Of a DNA stretch of 64,000 nt, positions 46,383-54,053 are shown piece by piece. How positions within the stretch are numbered: position 1 is the first letter of the stretch; each line of letters opens with the position of its first letter. The notes below the pieces were generated by a model. It saw only the letters and a list, made by a program, of their open reading frames with translations, was not told the origin of the DNA and searched no databases. The position numbers were made by a program, and so were the translations under genes. The DNA comes from SIG452 sp045638525 (lineage in GTDB: Bacteria > Bacillota > Clostridia > UMGS1840), in assembly GCA_045638525.1 (NCBI GenBank), contig JAZUBQ010000004.1, positions 1 to 64,000 of the forward strand. Reading direction: 5' to 3'.

Positions 46383-47383
46383 CAAAATTGATTGGAGAGC
46401 GCACTCTCTCATTCCCTAAAAAGCCGTCAATTAACGGTTTTTACTCAATCGTTGGAGAAAAAGAAGCACAAGGTCCCTTAAAAGATTGGTTTGATTTAAC
46501 CATCGGAGAAGGTCATTTTGGAGAAGACTCCTGGGAACAGGCAGAAAGCAAACTAATTGAAACCGCAGCCCGGGGAGCTGCGGAACAGGCGGGAGTTCTT
46601 CTTAATGATGTAAACTGTTTTTTTGGTGGAGATTTACTCAACCAATGTATTTCAGCAAATTATGCACTTCGTTCTCTGCAAATTCCTTTTTTGGGGCTCT
46701 ACGGTGCTTGTTCTACTATGGCAGAAAGTCTGATTGCAGGCTCGGTCTGGATTGACGGCGAGTTCGGTGATTGTGTTATTTGTTCCACTTCCAGCCATTT
46801 TTGTTCGGCAGAACGGCAATTCCGTTTTCCGTTGGAATATGGCGGGCAACGTCCTCCTACAGCCCAATGGACTGTAACCGGATCCGGCGCCTGTGTGCTG
46901 TCAAAGGACGGACATGGTCCGTATATCACCCATGCAACTGTGGGAAAGGTAATTGATGCCGGTATCACGGATTTGAATAATATGGGAGCTGCTATGGCTC
47001 CTGCCGCTTGTCATACTTTATGTGCATTTTTTGACGATACCAAAACCTCACCCAAAGATTACGACAAAATTTTCACCGGAGATTTGGGTAGCATCGGAAA
47101 ACAGTTATTGATAGACTTACTGTCCAAAAACAATATTACTCTCCATAATCTGGAAGATTGCGGAGATTTAATTTTCGACTCCAAAACCCAGGATACCCAC
47201 GCCGGCGGTTCGGGGTGCGGATGTAGTGCCAGTGTGCTGAATTCCTATATTTTAAAGCAAATGAAACAAAAACAGCTGAAAAAAATTCTCTTTATGGCAA
47301 CCGGAGCTTTGATGTCTCCCACCAGTTCTCTGCAAGGAGAAAGCATCCCCGCCATTGCACATTTGGTACAAATCGAAATCTAA
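46379..47383 (+). CDS. spoVAD: Stage V sporulation protein AD
   Basis: 334 aa, thiolase-like fold, the DPA-binding member of the SpoVA complex. Includes ENLLNQCISANY-type core, GLYGACSTMAESL, GSGACVLSKDG, and GGSGCGCSASVLNS. Coupled to spoVAC by ATGA. Only three spoVA genes (AC, AD, AE) are present, the minimum set seen in Clostridia. Confidence 0.97.
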   Translation: MTKLIGERTLSFPKKPSINGFYSIVGEKEAQGPLKDWFDLTIGEGHFGEDSWEQAESKLIETAARGAAEQAGVLLNDVNCFFGGDLLNQCISANYALRSLQIPFLGLYGACSTMAESLIAGSVWIDGEFGDCVICSTSSHFCSAERQFRFPLEYGGQRPPTAQWTVTGSGACVLSKDGHGPYITHATVGKVIDAGITDLNNMGAAMAPAACHTLCAFFDDTKTSPKDYDKIFTGDLGSIGKQLLIDLLSKNNITLHNLEDCGDLIFDSKTQDTHAGGSGCGCSASVLNSYILKQMKQKQLKKILFMATGALMSPTSSLQGESIPAIAHLVQIEI

Positions 47384-47394
47384 AGGAGTTTTTT

Positions 47395-47751
47395 ATGATG
47401 TCCTATCTGAACGCATTTATATTTGGAGGGTTTTTATGTGCCATTGCACAACTGCTCATAGACTTCACCAAAATGACCCCTGCAAGGATTCTGGTGCTAT
47501 ATGTAACTTCGGGCGTTCTTCTTACCTTTTTAGGTCTTTATAACCCATTGGTGGAACGCTTTGGTGCCGGAGCAACCGTACCTTTAACAGGCTTTGGAAA
47601 CGCTCTTGCCAATGGTGTCATAAAAGGAATTTCGGAAAAAGGTCTGCTTGGAGTTATGTCCGGTGGTTTAACCGCTTGTGCCGCTGGGATTTCTGCCGCC
47701 ATTTTCTTTGGTTATCTGTTTGCACTGATTTTTTCTTCCAAAGAAAAGTGA
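47395..47751 (+). CDS. spoVAE: Stage V sporulation protein AE (SpoVAEb type)
   Basis: 118 aa membrane protein, paralogue of SpoVAC (VERFGAGATVPLTGFGNALANGV). AAAGGAG precedes the ATG. Ends in TGA. Forms the SpoVA channel with AC and AD. Confidence 0.95.
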   Translation: MMSYLNAFIFGGFLCAIAQLLIDFTKMTPARILVLYVTSGVLLTFLGLYNPLVERFGAGATVPLTGFGNALANGVIKGISEKGLLGVMSGGLTACAAGISAAIFFGYLFALIFSSKEK

Positions 47752-47763
47752 ATGTTTTATCAG

Positions 47764-47792
47764 TTGACAGATTCTGATTCTTGTGTTATAAT
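47764..47792 (+). promoter_or_regulatory. Near-perfect sigma-A promoter of the structured RNA
   Basis: TTGACA, 17-base spacer, TATAAT: both boxes match consensus exactly. Start of transcription is predicted at about 47799, the first base of the rod-shaped RNA. Confidence 0.88.
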
Positions 47793-47798
47793 GAGTGC

Positions 47799-47945
47799 GC
47801 AACACAAATGAATATAGAACCCCATAAAGAGGAAACACTTTGGTAAAAGGTGCTTTCTCTGACTTTTGATACTCTTTATGGGCTTTCATTTGTGTTGCAC
47901 AGAGAGACACTTTTTCGGTGTGTCTCTGTGGAGGCACACTTTTTT
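47799..47945 (+). ncRNA. Structured leader or small RNA with mutually exclusive hairpins; class not recognised
   Basis: Predicted from the sequence: P1 pairs 47799-47812 with 47885-47898 (14 bp, perfect); P2 pairs 47821-47831 with 47872-47882 (11 bp, perfect), with an 8/2 internal loop between; the tip holds a bulged GAAACAC/GTGCTTTC hairpin. After P1 come two alternative hairpins: 47903-47910 with 47920-47927, and a terminator 47918-47926 with 47931-47939 (nine pairs including one GU) followed by six T. They share 47920-47926, so only one can form. Downstream is a small gene with a good ribosome site. It could be a riboswitch-like attenuator or a stand-alone small RNA. Known riboswitch and 6S/SRP cores that I remember do not fit. 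Confidence 0.75.
47918..47945 (+). terminator. Intrinsic terminator of the structured RNA
   Basis: GTGTGTCTC with GAGGCACAC, four-base loop, then six T. Competes with the preceding hairpin. Confidence 0.8.
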
Positions 47946-47965
47946 ATTGCAAGAAAGGAAGAAAA

Positions 47966-48151
47966 ATGGAAGATTTTAAAAAACTATATTTTGACACTTT
48001 TGGGAAAGTGGCAGATATCATCGAAGAATACCAAAACAATCCTATTTACCACGAAATCGTTGAAAAATTGATTCATCTGCAACTTGAAACAGAAGAAATG
48101 TATATGGATATGGAATCAGATGAAGATAAAGCGGTTGACGATATGTTCTAA
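47966..48151 (+). CDS. Orphan small acidic protein behind the structured leader
   Basis: 61 aa from ATG 47966 with AAAGGA upstream. Helical and very acidic towards the C-terminus (EMYMDMESDEDKAVDDMF). No membrane span, no Cys. No family recognised. It is alone between two terminators and has its own strong promoter and structured leader, so it is tightly controlled by whatever the leader senses, if it is a leader. Confidence 0.72.
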   Translation: MEDFKKLYFDTFGKVADIIEEYQNNPIYHEIVEKLIHLQLETEEMYMDMESDEDKAVDDMF

Positions 48152-48170
48152 TATCGTCAACTATCACAAA

Positions 48171-48209
48171 AAAAGAGCGTATGTTCTAACAACAGAACTA
48201 CGCTCTTTT
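48171..48209. terminator. Bidirectional intrinsic terminator
   Basis: Inverted repeat AAAAGAGCGTA ... TACGCTCTTTT with an inner GTTCT/AGAAC pair and one bulged base. Serves the small gene (plus) and UPF0371 gene (minus). Confidence 0.9.
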
Positions 48210-48211
48210 GA

Positions 48212-49681
48212 TTACTTATGATAAACTGCTTCGCTGGTTAGGTTAATTCCCAGTTTTTTAAATACATTTTCATCCACCTGGGATAACAGTACCGTGGAAT
48301 GTGCTTCGGAACCTTTTAATGCACTGAGTCCATCCAGCATATCTTTTGCGATGGGGTCATTTGCAGCACAAATGGACAACGCAATCAAAGTTTCATCCGT
48401 ATGCAGCCTTGGATTTTTGCTACCAAAATGATTGGTTTTCAGTCCCTGAAGCGGTTCGATAACATCGGGCGAAATCACATGAATTTCCTCAGATAAACCA
48501 CGCACCGCCTTTAAGGCATTTAACAGTGCGGCACTGGTGGCACCAAGTAATGCAGAAGTTCTTCCGGTAACGATTTTACCGTTCGGCAACTCAATGGCAC
48601 AAGCCGGAGCTTCGGTTTCTTCTGCTTTTTCCTTTGCGGCACGAACCACACTGCGGTCCTCCACACAAACCTCTGCCTGCTTCATAATGAGTTCCATTTT
48701 GCAAACCACATCATCGTCTACCTTACCATTGGTTTTATCTTTTAAAATCTGATAGTAACGACGAATGATTTCATCTTTTGATGCACGACATACCACATCA
48801 TCATCCATAATACATTTCCCTGCCATATTTACCCCCATATCGGTAGGTGATTTATAGGGACTTTCTCCTAAAATCTTTTCAAACATGGCATTTAATACCG
48901 GAAATACTTCTATATCACGATTGTAATTTACCGTGGTTTCTCCATATGCTTCCAGATGGAACGGGTCAATCATATTCACATCGTTCAAATCCACTGTTGC
49001 CGCTTCATAGGCAAGATTCACATGATGCTTTAAGGGAAGATTCCACACAGGGAAGGTTTCAAATTTAGCATATCCTGCTTTCACACCACGCTTATTTTCA
49101 TGATACAACTGAGACAAACAGGTCGCCATCTTTCCACTACCCGGTCCGGGTGCAGTTACCACCACAATCGGACGGGTGGTTTCGATAAATTCATTTCTTC
49201 CAAAGCCCATATCGCTCACGATGTATTCCACATTGGAAGGATATCCGGGAATGGGATAATGCAAAAACACCCGAATCCCCATATGCTCCAACCGCTTTTT
49301 AAACATATCTACCGCAGGCTGACCACTATACTGGGTAATCACCACACTACCCACCAAAAGCCCCAGATTCTGAAAGGCTTTAATCAAACGAATGGTATCT
49401 AAATCATAGGTGATATTATAGTCACTTCTGACCTTATTTTTCACAATATCAATGGCACTGATGGCAATCACAATCTCCAGTTTATCCGATAGATGCATCA
49501 GCATTTTGATTTTGGTGTCCGGCTCAAATCCCGGCAAAACCCGAGAGGCGTGATAATCGTCAAACAGTTTTCCGCCAAGCTCCAGATACAGCTTGTCGCC
49601 GAATTTTTTCACACGTTCACCAATATGCTCGGTTTGCATCTCGATATATTTTTCAATGTCAAACCCAATTCGTCTGTTCAT
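48212..49681 (-). CDS. UPF0371 / DUF1846 family protein
   Basis: 489 aa from ATG 49681 with AGGGAGG upstream; the frame is open 14 codons further without support. Whole-length match to the DUF1846 family by pattern: IGFDIEKYIEMQTEHI at the N-terminus, a P-loop-like VVTAPGPGSGKMATCLSQLY (about residues 179-198), and GRTSALLGATSAALLNALK. A structure is known for a homologue, but no function is agreed. Single gene with terminator on the minus side. Confidence 0.9.
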   Translation of the reverse strand: MNRRIGFDIEKYIEMQTEHIGERVKKFGDKLYLELGGKLFDDYHASRVLPGFEPDTKIKMLMHLSDKLEIVIAISAIDIVKNKVRSDYNITYDLDTIRLIKAFQNLGLLVGSVVITQYSGQPAVDMFKKRLEHMGIRVFLHYPIPGYPSNVEYIVSDMGFGRNEFIETTRPIVVVTAPGPGSGKMATCLSQLYHENKRGVKAGYAKFETFPVWNLPLKHHVNLAYEAATVDLNDVNMIDPFHLEAYGETTVNYNRDIEVFPVLNAMFEKILGESPYKSPTDMGVNMAGKCIMDDDVVCRASKDEIIRRYYQILKDKTNGKVDDDVVCKMELIMKQAEVCVEDRSVVRAAKEKAEETEAPACAIELPNGKIVTGRTSALLGATSAALLNALKAVRGLSEEIHVISPDVIEPLQGLKTNHFGSKNPRLHTDETLIALSICAANDPIAKDMLDGLSALKGSEAHSTVLLSQVDENVFKKLGINLTSEAVYHK

Positions 49682-49805
49682 AATAAGCCTCCCTTTTGAT
49701 GAATTTTGATTCTTTTTATACACAACAGATTTATTATACTATACTTCCCAATAAATTGCAAGTGCTTACGAATACTTTTCCTAAAATTACAAAATAATTT
49801 TCGCA

Positions 49806-49850
49806 CAAAAATATGCACCACCAAAAGTATCTGACTTTCGGGGTGCATAT
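49806..49850 (-). terminator. Intrinsic terminator after the antiporter
   Basis: ATATGCACC pairs with GGTGCATAT across a 22-base loop; a T-run follows on the minus strand. Confidence 0.75.
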
Positions 49851-49870
49851 CAATGACTGCTTTTTTAATT

Positions 49871-51181
49871 TTATTTCTGGTTAACTTCCTGTGCCTTTTG
49901 GTTTAATTTATGCTGACGACGCATCTTAACTTCTAAAGACATAGGTTTAATATCTCCTGCACGGCGAAGTGCCTCTCTGGTCATCACAGGACCAAACAAT
50001 TCATAAATCAATACCGCAAATAAGGTGATGTTACGAATCAAACTACCCTGTGCAGCAAAAACGGGTTCCGCTGCCACAATGGTACTCATTCCCAAAGCAA
50101 CCCCTGCCTGCGGAAACAGAGTGATTCCCAGATATTTTTGGATGGTGGGAGAACATTTGGTGGATTTTGCACTGAAAAATGCACCATAGTACTTCCCAAC
50201 ACAACGAAATACAATGTATACCACACCAATTACAACAATAGCCCAATCGGTAAATACACCAAGTTCCAGTTCGGCACCACTGATTACAAAGAACAACGCA
50301 AATAACGGAGAAGTCCATTTATCCGATTTTTCCATTAAATCATGAGATAAGGGACAGATATTGCAAAATACAGTTCCCATCATCATACATACCAGTAAGG
50401 GAGAAAATGCCACATGAGCAGGACCAATGTGAAACTCCAGCATAGAAATTGCAACCGTTAAGAACACAAATGTGATTGTCATATTTAAACGGTTGGTATT
50501 GGAGTTAAACATTTTTTCAAGCTGTGTAAGAATCCAGCCCATCAAAGCACCAAGAGCCAAAGAACAAATAATTTCCAATAAGGGATTAATCAGAATGGAT
50601 ACATAGTCTACCTGACCAACCAACAAACTTTTTGCAACACCAAAGGATACTGCAAATAAAATCAAACCAACTGCGTCATCCAACGCAACAATCGGTAACA
50701 ATAAATCGGTCACAGGACCTTTTGCTTTATACTGACGAACAACCATCAAGGTTGCAGCAGGTGCAGTCGCCGCTGCAATCGCACCTAAGGTAATCACCTG
50801 AGACATCGACAATTTATCAGGCATCATAAAATGTAATACCAACATTACAATATCAACAATAATGGTTGCGGCAGTTGCTTCGCAAATCCCAATCACAAAT
50901 GCCTGTTTCCCAATTTGTTGCAATTCTTCTTTCCGAAATTCATTTCCAATGGAAAAAGCAATGAAGCCAAGTGCGACTTTAGAAACCAAACCCAATGCTT
51001 CCACCGCATCGTGATTTGCAAAACCCAAGCCTTCAATTCCGAGCTGCCCCATAAAGTAGGGACCAATTAAAATTCCAGCAATTAAGTACGCAGTAACCGA
51101 AGGTAACTTTAAGGGTTTAAACACTCTGGTCATCAATAAGCCTACCAAAAGTGCGATTGAAACAGACAGTAAAATACTCAT
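49871..51181 (-). CDS. Cation/proton antiporter (CPA2 family, KefB/NapA-like)
   Basis: 436 aa with about 12 membrane spans. Family motifs include LPSVTAYLIAGILIGP, FSIGNEFRKEEL, GAIAAATAPAATLMVVRQ and VALDDAVGLILFAVSFG (the DD pair used in ion exchange). A short basic C-terminal tail ends QEVNQK. No TrkA-N or RCK domain is fused. Moves Na+ or K+ against protons. AAAGGAAG precedes the ATG. Confidence 0.92.
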   Translation of the reverse strand: MSILLSVSIALLVGLLMTRVFKPLKLPSVTAYLIAGILIGPYFMGQLGIEGLGFANHDAVEALGLVSKVALGFIAFSIGNEFRKEELQQIGKQAFVIGICEATAATIIVDIVMLVLHFMMPDKLSMSQVITLGAIAAATAPAATLMVVRQYKAKGPVTDLLLPIVALDDAVGLILFAVSFGVAKSLLVGQVDYVSILINPLLEIICSLALGALMGWILTQLEKMFNSNTNRLNMTITFVFLTVAISMLEFHIGPAHVAFSPLLVCMMMGTVFCNICPLSHDLMEKSDKWTSPLFALFFVISGAELELGVFTDWAIVVIGVVYIVFRCVGKYYGAFFSAKSTKCSPTIQKYLGITLFPQAGVALGMSTIVAAEPVFAAQGSLIRNITLFAVLIYELFGPVMTREALRRAGDIKPMSLEVKMRRQHKLNQKAQEVNQK

Positions 51182-51230
51182 TTTCCTAACTTCCTTTCAT
51201 CTGTTTACATATAAAAATTCTCATTGGAAA

Positions 51231-51254
51231 AGCGACCTGCTGATGCAAGTCGCT
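51231..51254 (-). terminator. Terminator of the tRNA-Gln gene
   Basis: Stem AGCGACUUGC with GCAGGUCGCU (one GU), four-base loop, followed by U on the minus strand. Confidence 0.75.
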
Positions 51255-51261
51255 CTTTCAC

Positions 51262-51335
51262 TGGCAGCGGGAGAAGGATTCGAACCCTCACAAACAGAGT
51301 CAGAGTCTGTCGTGCTACCCTTACACAATCCCGCT
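51262..51335 (-). tRNA. tRNA-Gln (anticodon CUG)
   Basis: 74 bases with encoded CCA. Acceptor AGCGGGA/TCCCGCT, anticodon loop CTCTGAC (CUG at 34-36), T-loop TTCGAAT. Reads CAG. Alone between the antiporter and the methyltransferase operon. Confidence 0.96.
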
Positions 51336-51474
51336 ATAAATATTCTAATTTCTGTCACCTAATACATTATATCACCACTATCTTAAAATGTCAACCTTTT
51401 TTTGTAATTTTTTTTATTTTTTTATTTTCCCAGTATTTTTTAATGAAATATACTGAAAAATATTGGAAAAATAA

Positions 51475-51507
51475 AAAAGATTCTCCATAAAAAACAGAGA
51501 ATCTTTT
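51475..51507 (-). terminator. Intrinsic terminator of the six-gene operon
   Basis: AAAAGATTCTC pairs with its complement across an 11-base A-rich loop; T-run on the minus strand directly after the last gene of the operon. Confidence 0.88.
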
Positions 51508-51511
51508 GACA

Positions 51512-52306
51512 TCATTCGTCTACGCCACGGATTTCATCAATGTAATCCATACAATATTCATCCTTGCCAAGCAATGCATTAATCGCACGATAGGTTTTTC
51601 TCATAGTATCCGGTGCCGGATCCATGATGGCACTGTCCAACCCCAGATACATTGCCATGGACAAAAATGCAGTATTTAAAATCATTCGTTTGGGAAGTCC
51701 GTAGGAAATATTGGAAAAACCTCCCGTAGTTTTCACATTGGGATAACACTCTTTCATAAGACGCAAGGTATCTAACGTGATTTTTCCGTTAGCATCACCA
51801 ACTGCCAGAGCTTCCACTAACACATCAATCAAAATCCGTTCCTCCGAAATTCCGTTTTTTGTTAATTTTTCAATTAACTCACCGGCACAAGCCACACGTT
51901 CTTCCCCACTTGCAGGAATTCCGGCATTGCCGATGGGAAGACCAACTACCATAAGTTCAGGCTGTGCTTTTAAAAGCGGCAACAACTCATCAATTCGTTC
52001 GGTTACAGTTACCGAATTGATGATAATATTTCTTCCCTCTGCAAATTTCACAGCTTGTTCGATCACAGATACATTGGGAGAATCAATCATGATTCCCATG
52101 GAAGAATGTTCTTTCACCAGGCTGATGGCATATTCCATTGTCTGGGCTTCGGCATCTGCCAACAGCGCTGTGTTAATGTCAATATAAGTTGCACCCGCAT
52201 CCTCCTGCTTTTTGATAAGTTCAATCAAAAACGCTTCGTTTTTGGTCTGAAACGCTTCTAAAACTGAAGGAATCGAACTATTTAATTTTTCTGATATAAT
52301 AAGCAT
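51512..52306 (-). CDS. Methyltetrahydrofolate-binding methyltransferase domain protein (MetH folate domain / AcsE-like)
   Basis: 264 aa TIM-barrel of the pterin-binding family. Binding signatures are DAGATYIDINTALLADAE, MIDSPNVSVIEQAV, and TTGGFSNISYGLPKR. It carries a methyl group between methyl-THF and a corrinoid protein. Coupled (11 bases) to the homocysteine methyltransferase/MTHFR fusion, so together they form a split methionine synthase module without a cobalamin domain in the window. GGAGAT precedes the ATG. Confidence 0.88.
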   Translation of the reverse strand: MLIISEKLNSSIPSVLEAFQTKNEAFLIELIKKQEDAGATYIDINTALLADAEAQTMEYAISLVKEHSSMGIMIDSPNVSVIEQAVKFAEGRNIIINSVTVTERIDELLPLLKAQPELMVVGLPIGNAGIPASGEERVACAGELIEKLTKNGISEERILIDVLVEALAVGDANGKITLDTLRLMKECYPNVKTTGGFSNISYGLPKRMILNTAFLSMAMYLGLDSAIMDPAPDTMRKTYRAINALLGKDEYCMDYIDEIRGVDE

Positions 52307-52317
52307 AATACCATCTC

Positions 52318-54027
52318 CTATTGTCCCATTTTGCGAATATTTTTTACAATCTCGGAAACCAAGTCAATTTTTTTGAGCGGTGTCATAATATAAAAACCGT
52401 CCGCTTTTCCATACACATCGGAAATCCGTTCCATACTGTAGGAAACCACAGTTTCTTTGACTTCTTCCGCTGACATATGTTTCAACTGTTCAATCAAGCT
52501 CTCCGGAATGGTGATTCCCGAAACTTCATTGTTTAAAAACAGCGCATTTTTCCAGCCGGCAATGGGCAAAATCCCTGCCATAAGAAAACAATCCAACTCC
52601 TGCTTTGCTCTGATGAAATTAGCTGCAGCTTCACCCGAAAAAATCGGTTGTGTCAACAACACACGGACTCCGGACTGAATTTTCTTTTTCGCACGTTCTA
52701 ATTCTGCCTCAAAATGCAATGCATTGACATTTAATGCACCGCACACCGTAAACGGATTTTCATAAAAAACTTCCTGATTCAAATTGGAAATCAAGTTCAT
52801 TAAAGTGTAGGAATTAAACTGAAATACGCCGCCTTCACTTCTGGAAATGGGGTCTCCCGTCACAACAAGAACATTGTTGACCCCTTCGATATTTCCGCCA
52901 ATCAAAAGGCTTCGGATTGCAATGTAGTTTTTATCCCGACAAGATAAATGAGGCAAAACATTGATGCCAACTTCCCGCTTCACTTTCGCCGCAAGCACCA
53001 TACTGTCTGCACGGGTACGAGCCAACGGTGAATCGGCAATCGTAATCAAATCAGCACCCATGGTTTTCATCTGACGGGATGCGTCCAGCAAAAACTCCGC
53101 ATGAGTATCCACCGGAGGATCAATTTCTACCGCTATCACTTTTTTTCCTTTTGATAACAGTTCCAGTAATTGATTTTTCTGAACGGAATATACCTTTTTT
53201 TCTGCTGTGGCAGTTGCTTTTTCTACCATAAGTTGTTGACCGACTACCGGCGCCAGATGCTCCGGAGTAGTACCGCAACAACCACCCAGCACATCCACTC
53301 CCAATGAGGCAATATCCAGAAGTTTCTGAGCATAATATTCCTTATTGTTGGAATAGAGTGTTCGCCCGTTGACTGACTGAGGATAGCCTGCGTTTGGCAT
53401 AGCAGAAAACTGTTTGTATTGGGATAAATCCAAACGTTCAATCAAGGAATACAGATGAGAGGGGCCGCATTGGCAGTTTAATCCCACAATATCTGCATAC
53501 TGATTTGCCTGATTTAGCAAAGTTTCATAATAATATCCTTTTTTGGTATAACCGTCCTGAGATACACTAAACGAAACCATCACCTTTGCCGAAGGTTGTT
53601 TCTCTTTCAGATACAAAATCACTCGTTCTAAAGGAGAAAACTCCTGCAGGGTTTCAAATAAAAAGTTTTTTGCTCCCAAAGAGAGAAAGATATCTACATT
53701 TCGTTTGTATTCTGTATATTGTACATCACTGTCAATATAGCCAATGTCACAAAACACCTGCGCATCGGTTCCTTCGGTCACATCACAAGCAATCTTGTAA
53801 CCTGCATTTAAAATGTCAAATATTTCATCTTCTGTTTCAACCCAGGAAGAATTTACACCAAAGGTGTTTGTTTTGATCACATCCACACCAATGGCAAGAT
53901 ATGCTTTATGAATCTCGGCTACCCTCTGGGGATACTTCAAATTGGCGAGTTCACAAGGGATATCGTCTCCGTAGAGCTCACTGTAATACGTCCCGAAGGC
54001 ACCATCAAAATAAATTGGTCGTTTCAA
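52318..54027 (-). CDS. Bifunctional homocysteine S-methyltransferase / methylenetetrahydrofolate reductase (YitJ-like)
   Basis: About 569 aa. N-terminal homocysteine-binding methyltransferase barrel (FDGAFGTYYSELYG; zinc ligands in LNCQCG and GGCCGTTPEH) and C-terminal MTHFR barrel from about 290 (VDPPVDTHAEFLLDASR, HLSCRDKN, VTGDPI). It makes methyl-THF and passes methyl groups towards methionine. I prefer TTG 54027 with AGAGGTGAG upstream; the frame is open to a GTG at 54051 with only a weak site. It follows ftsK within a few bases. Confidence 0.9.
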   Translation of the reverse strand: MKRPIYFDGAFGTYYSELYGDDIPCELANLKYPQRVAEIHKAYLAIGVDVIKTNTFGVNSSWVETEDEIFDILNAGYKIACDVTEGTDAQVFCDIGYIDSDVQYTEYKRNVDIFLSLGAKNFLFETLQEFSPLERVILYLKEKQPSAKVMVSFSVSQDGYTKKGYYYETLLNQANQYADIVGLNCQCGPSHLYSLIERLDLSQYKQFSAMPNAGYPQSVNGRTLYSNNKEYYAQKLLDIASLGVDVLGGCCGTTPEHLAPVVGQQLMVEKATATAEKKVYSVQKNQLLELLSKGKKVIAVEIDPPVDTHAEFLLDASRQMKTMGADLITIADSPLARTRADSMVLAAKVKREVGINVLPHLSCRDKNYIAIRSLLIGGNIEGVNNVLVVTGDPISRSEGGVFQFNSYTLMNLISNLNQEVFYENPFTVCGALNVNALHFEAELERAKKKIQSGVRVLLTQPIFSGEAAANFIRAKQELDCFLMAGILPIAGWKNALFLNNEVSGITIPESLIEQLKHMSAEEVKETVVSYSMERISDVYGKADGFYIMTPLKKIDLVSEIVKNIRKMGQ

Positions 54028-54053
54028 AAGCTCACCTCTTTGGTAGTTCACAA

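Noticed and set aside
47799..47945. 6S RNA, SRP RNA or a known riboswitch
   Set aside because: The internal loop is small and uneven (8/2), the size is short for 6S, the SRP tip is absent, and no known aptamer core that I remember is present. Kept as unclassified.
51400..51480. AT-rich stretch after tRNA-Gln as an origin or promoter cluster
   Set aside because: Low complexity without DnaA-box-like repeats or a gene to serve.
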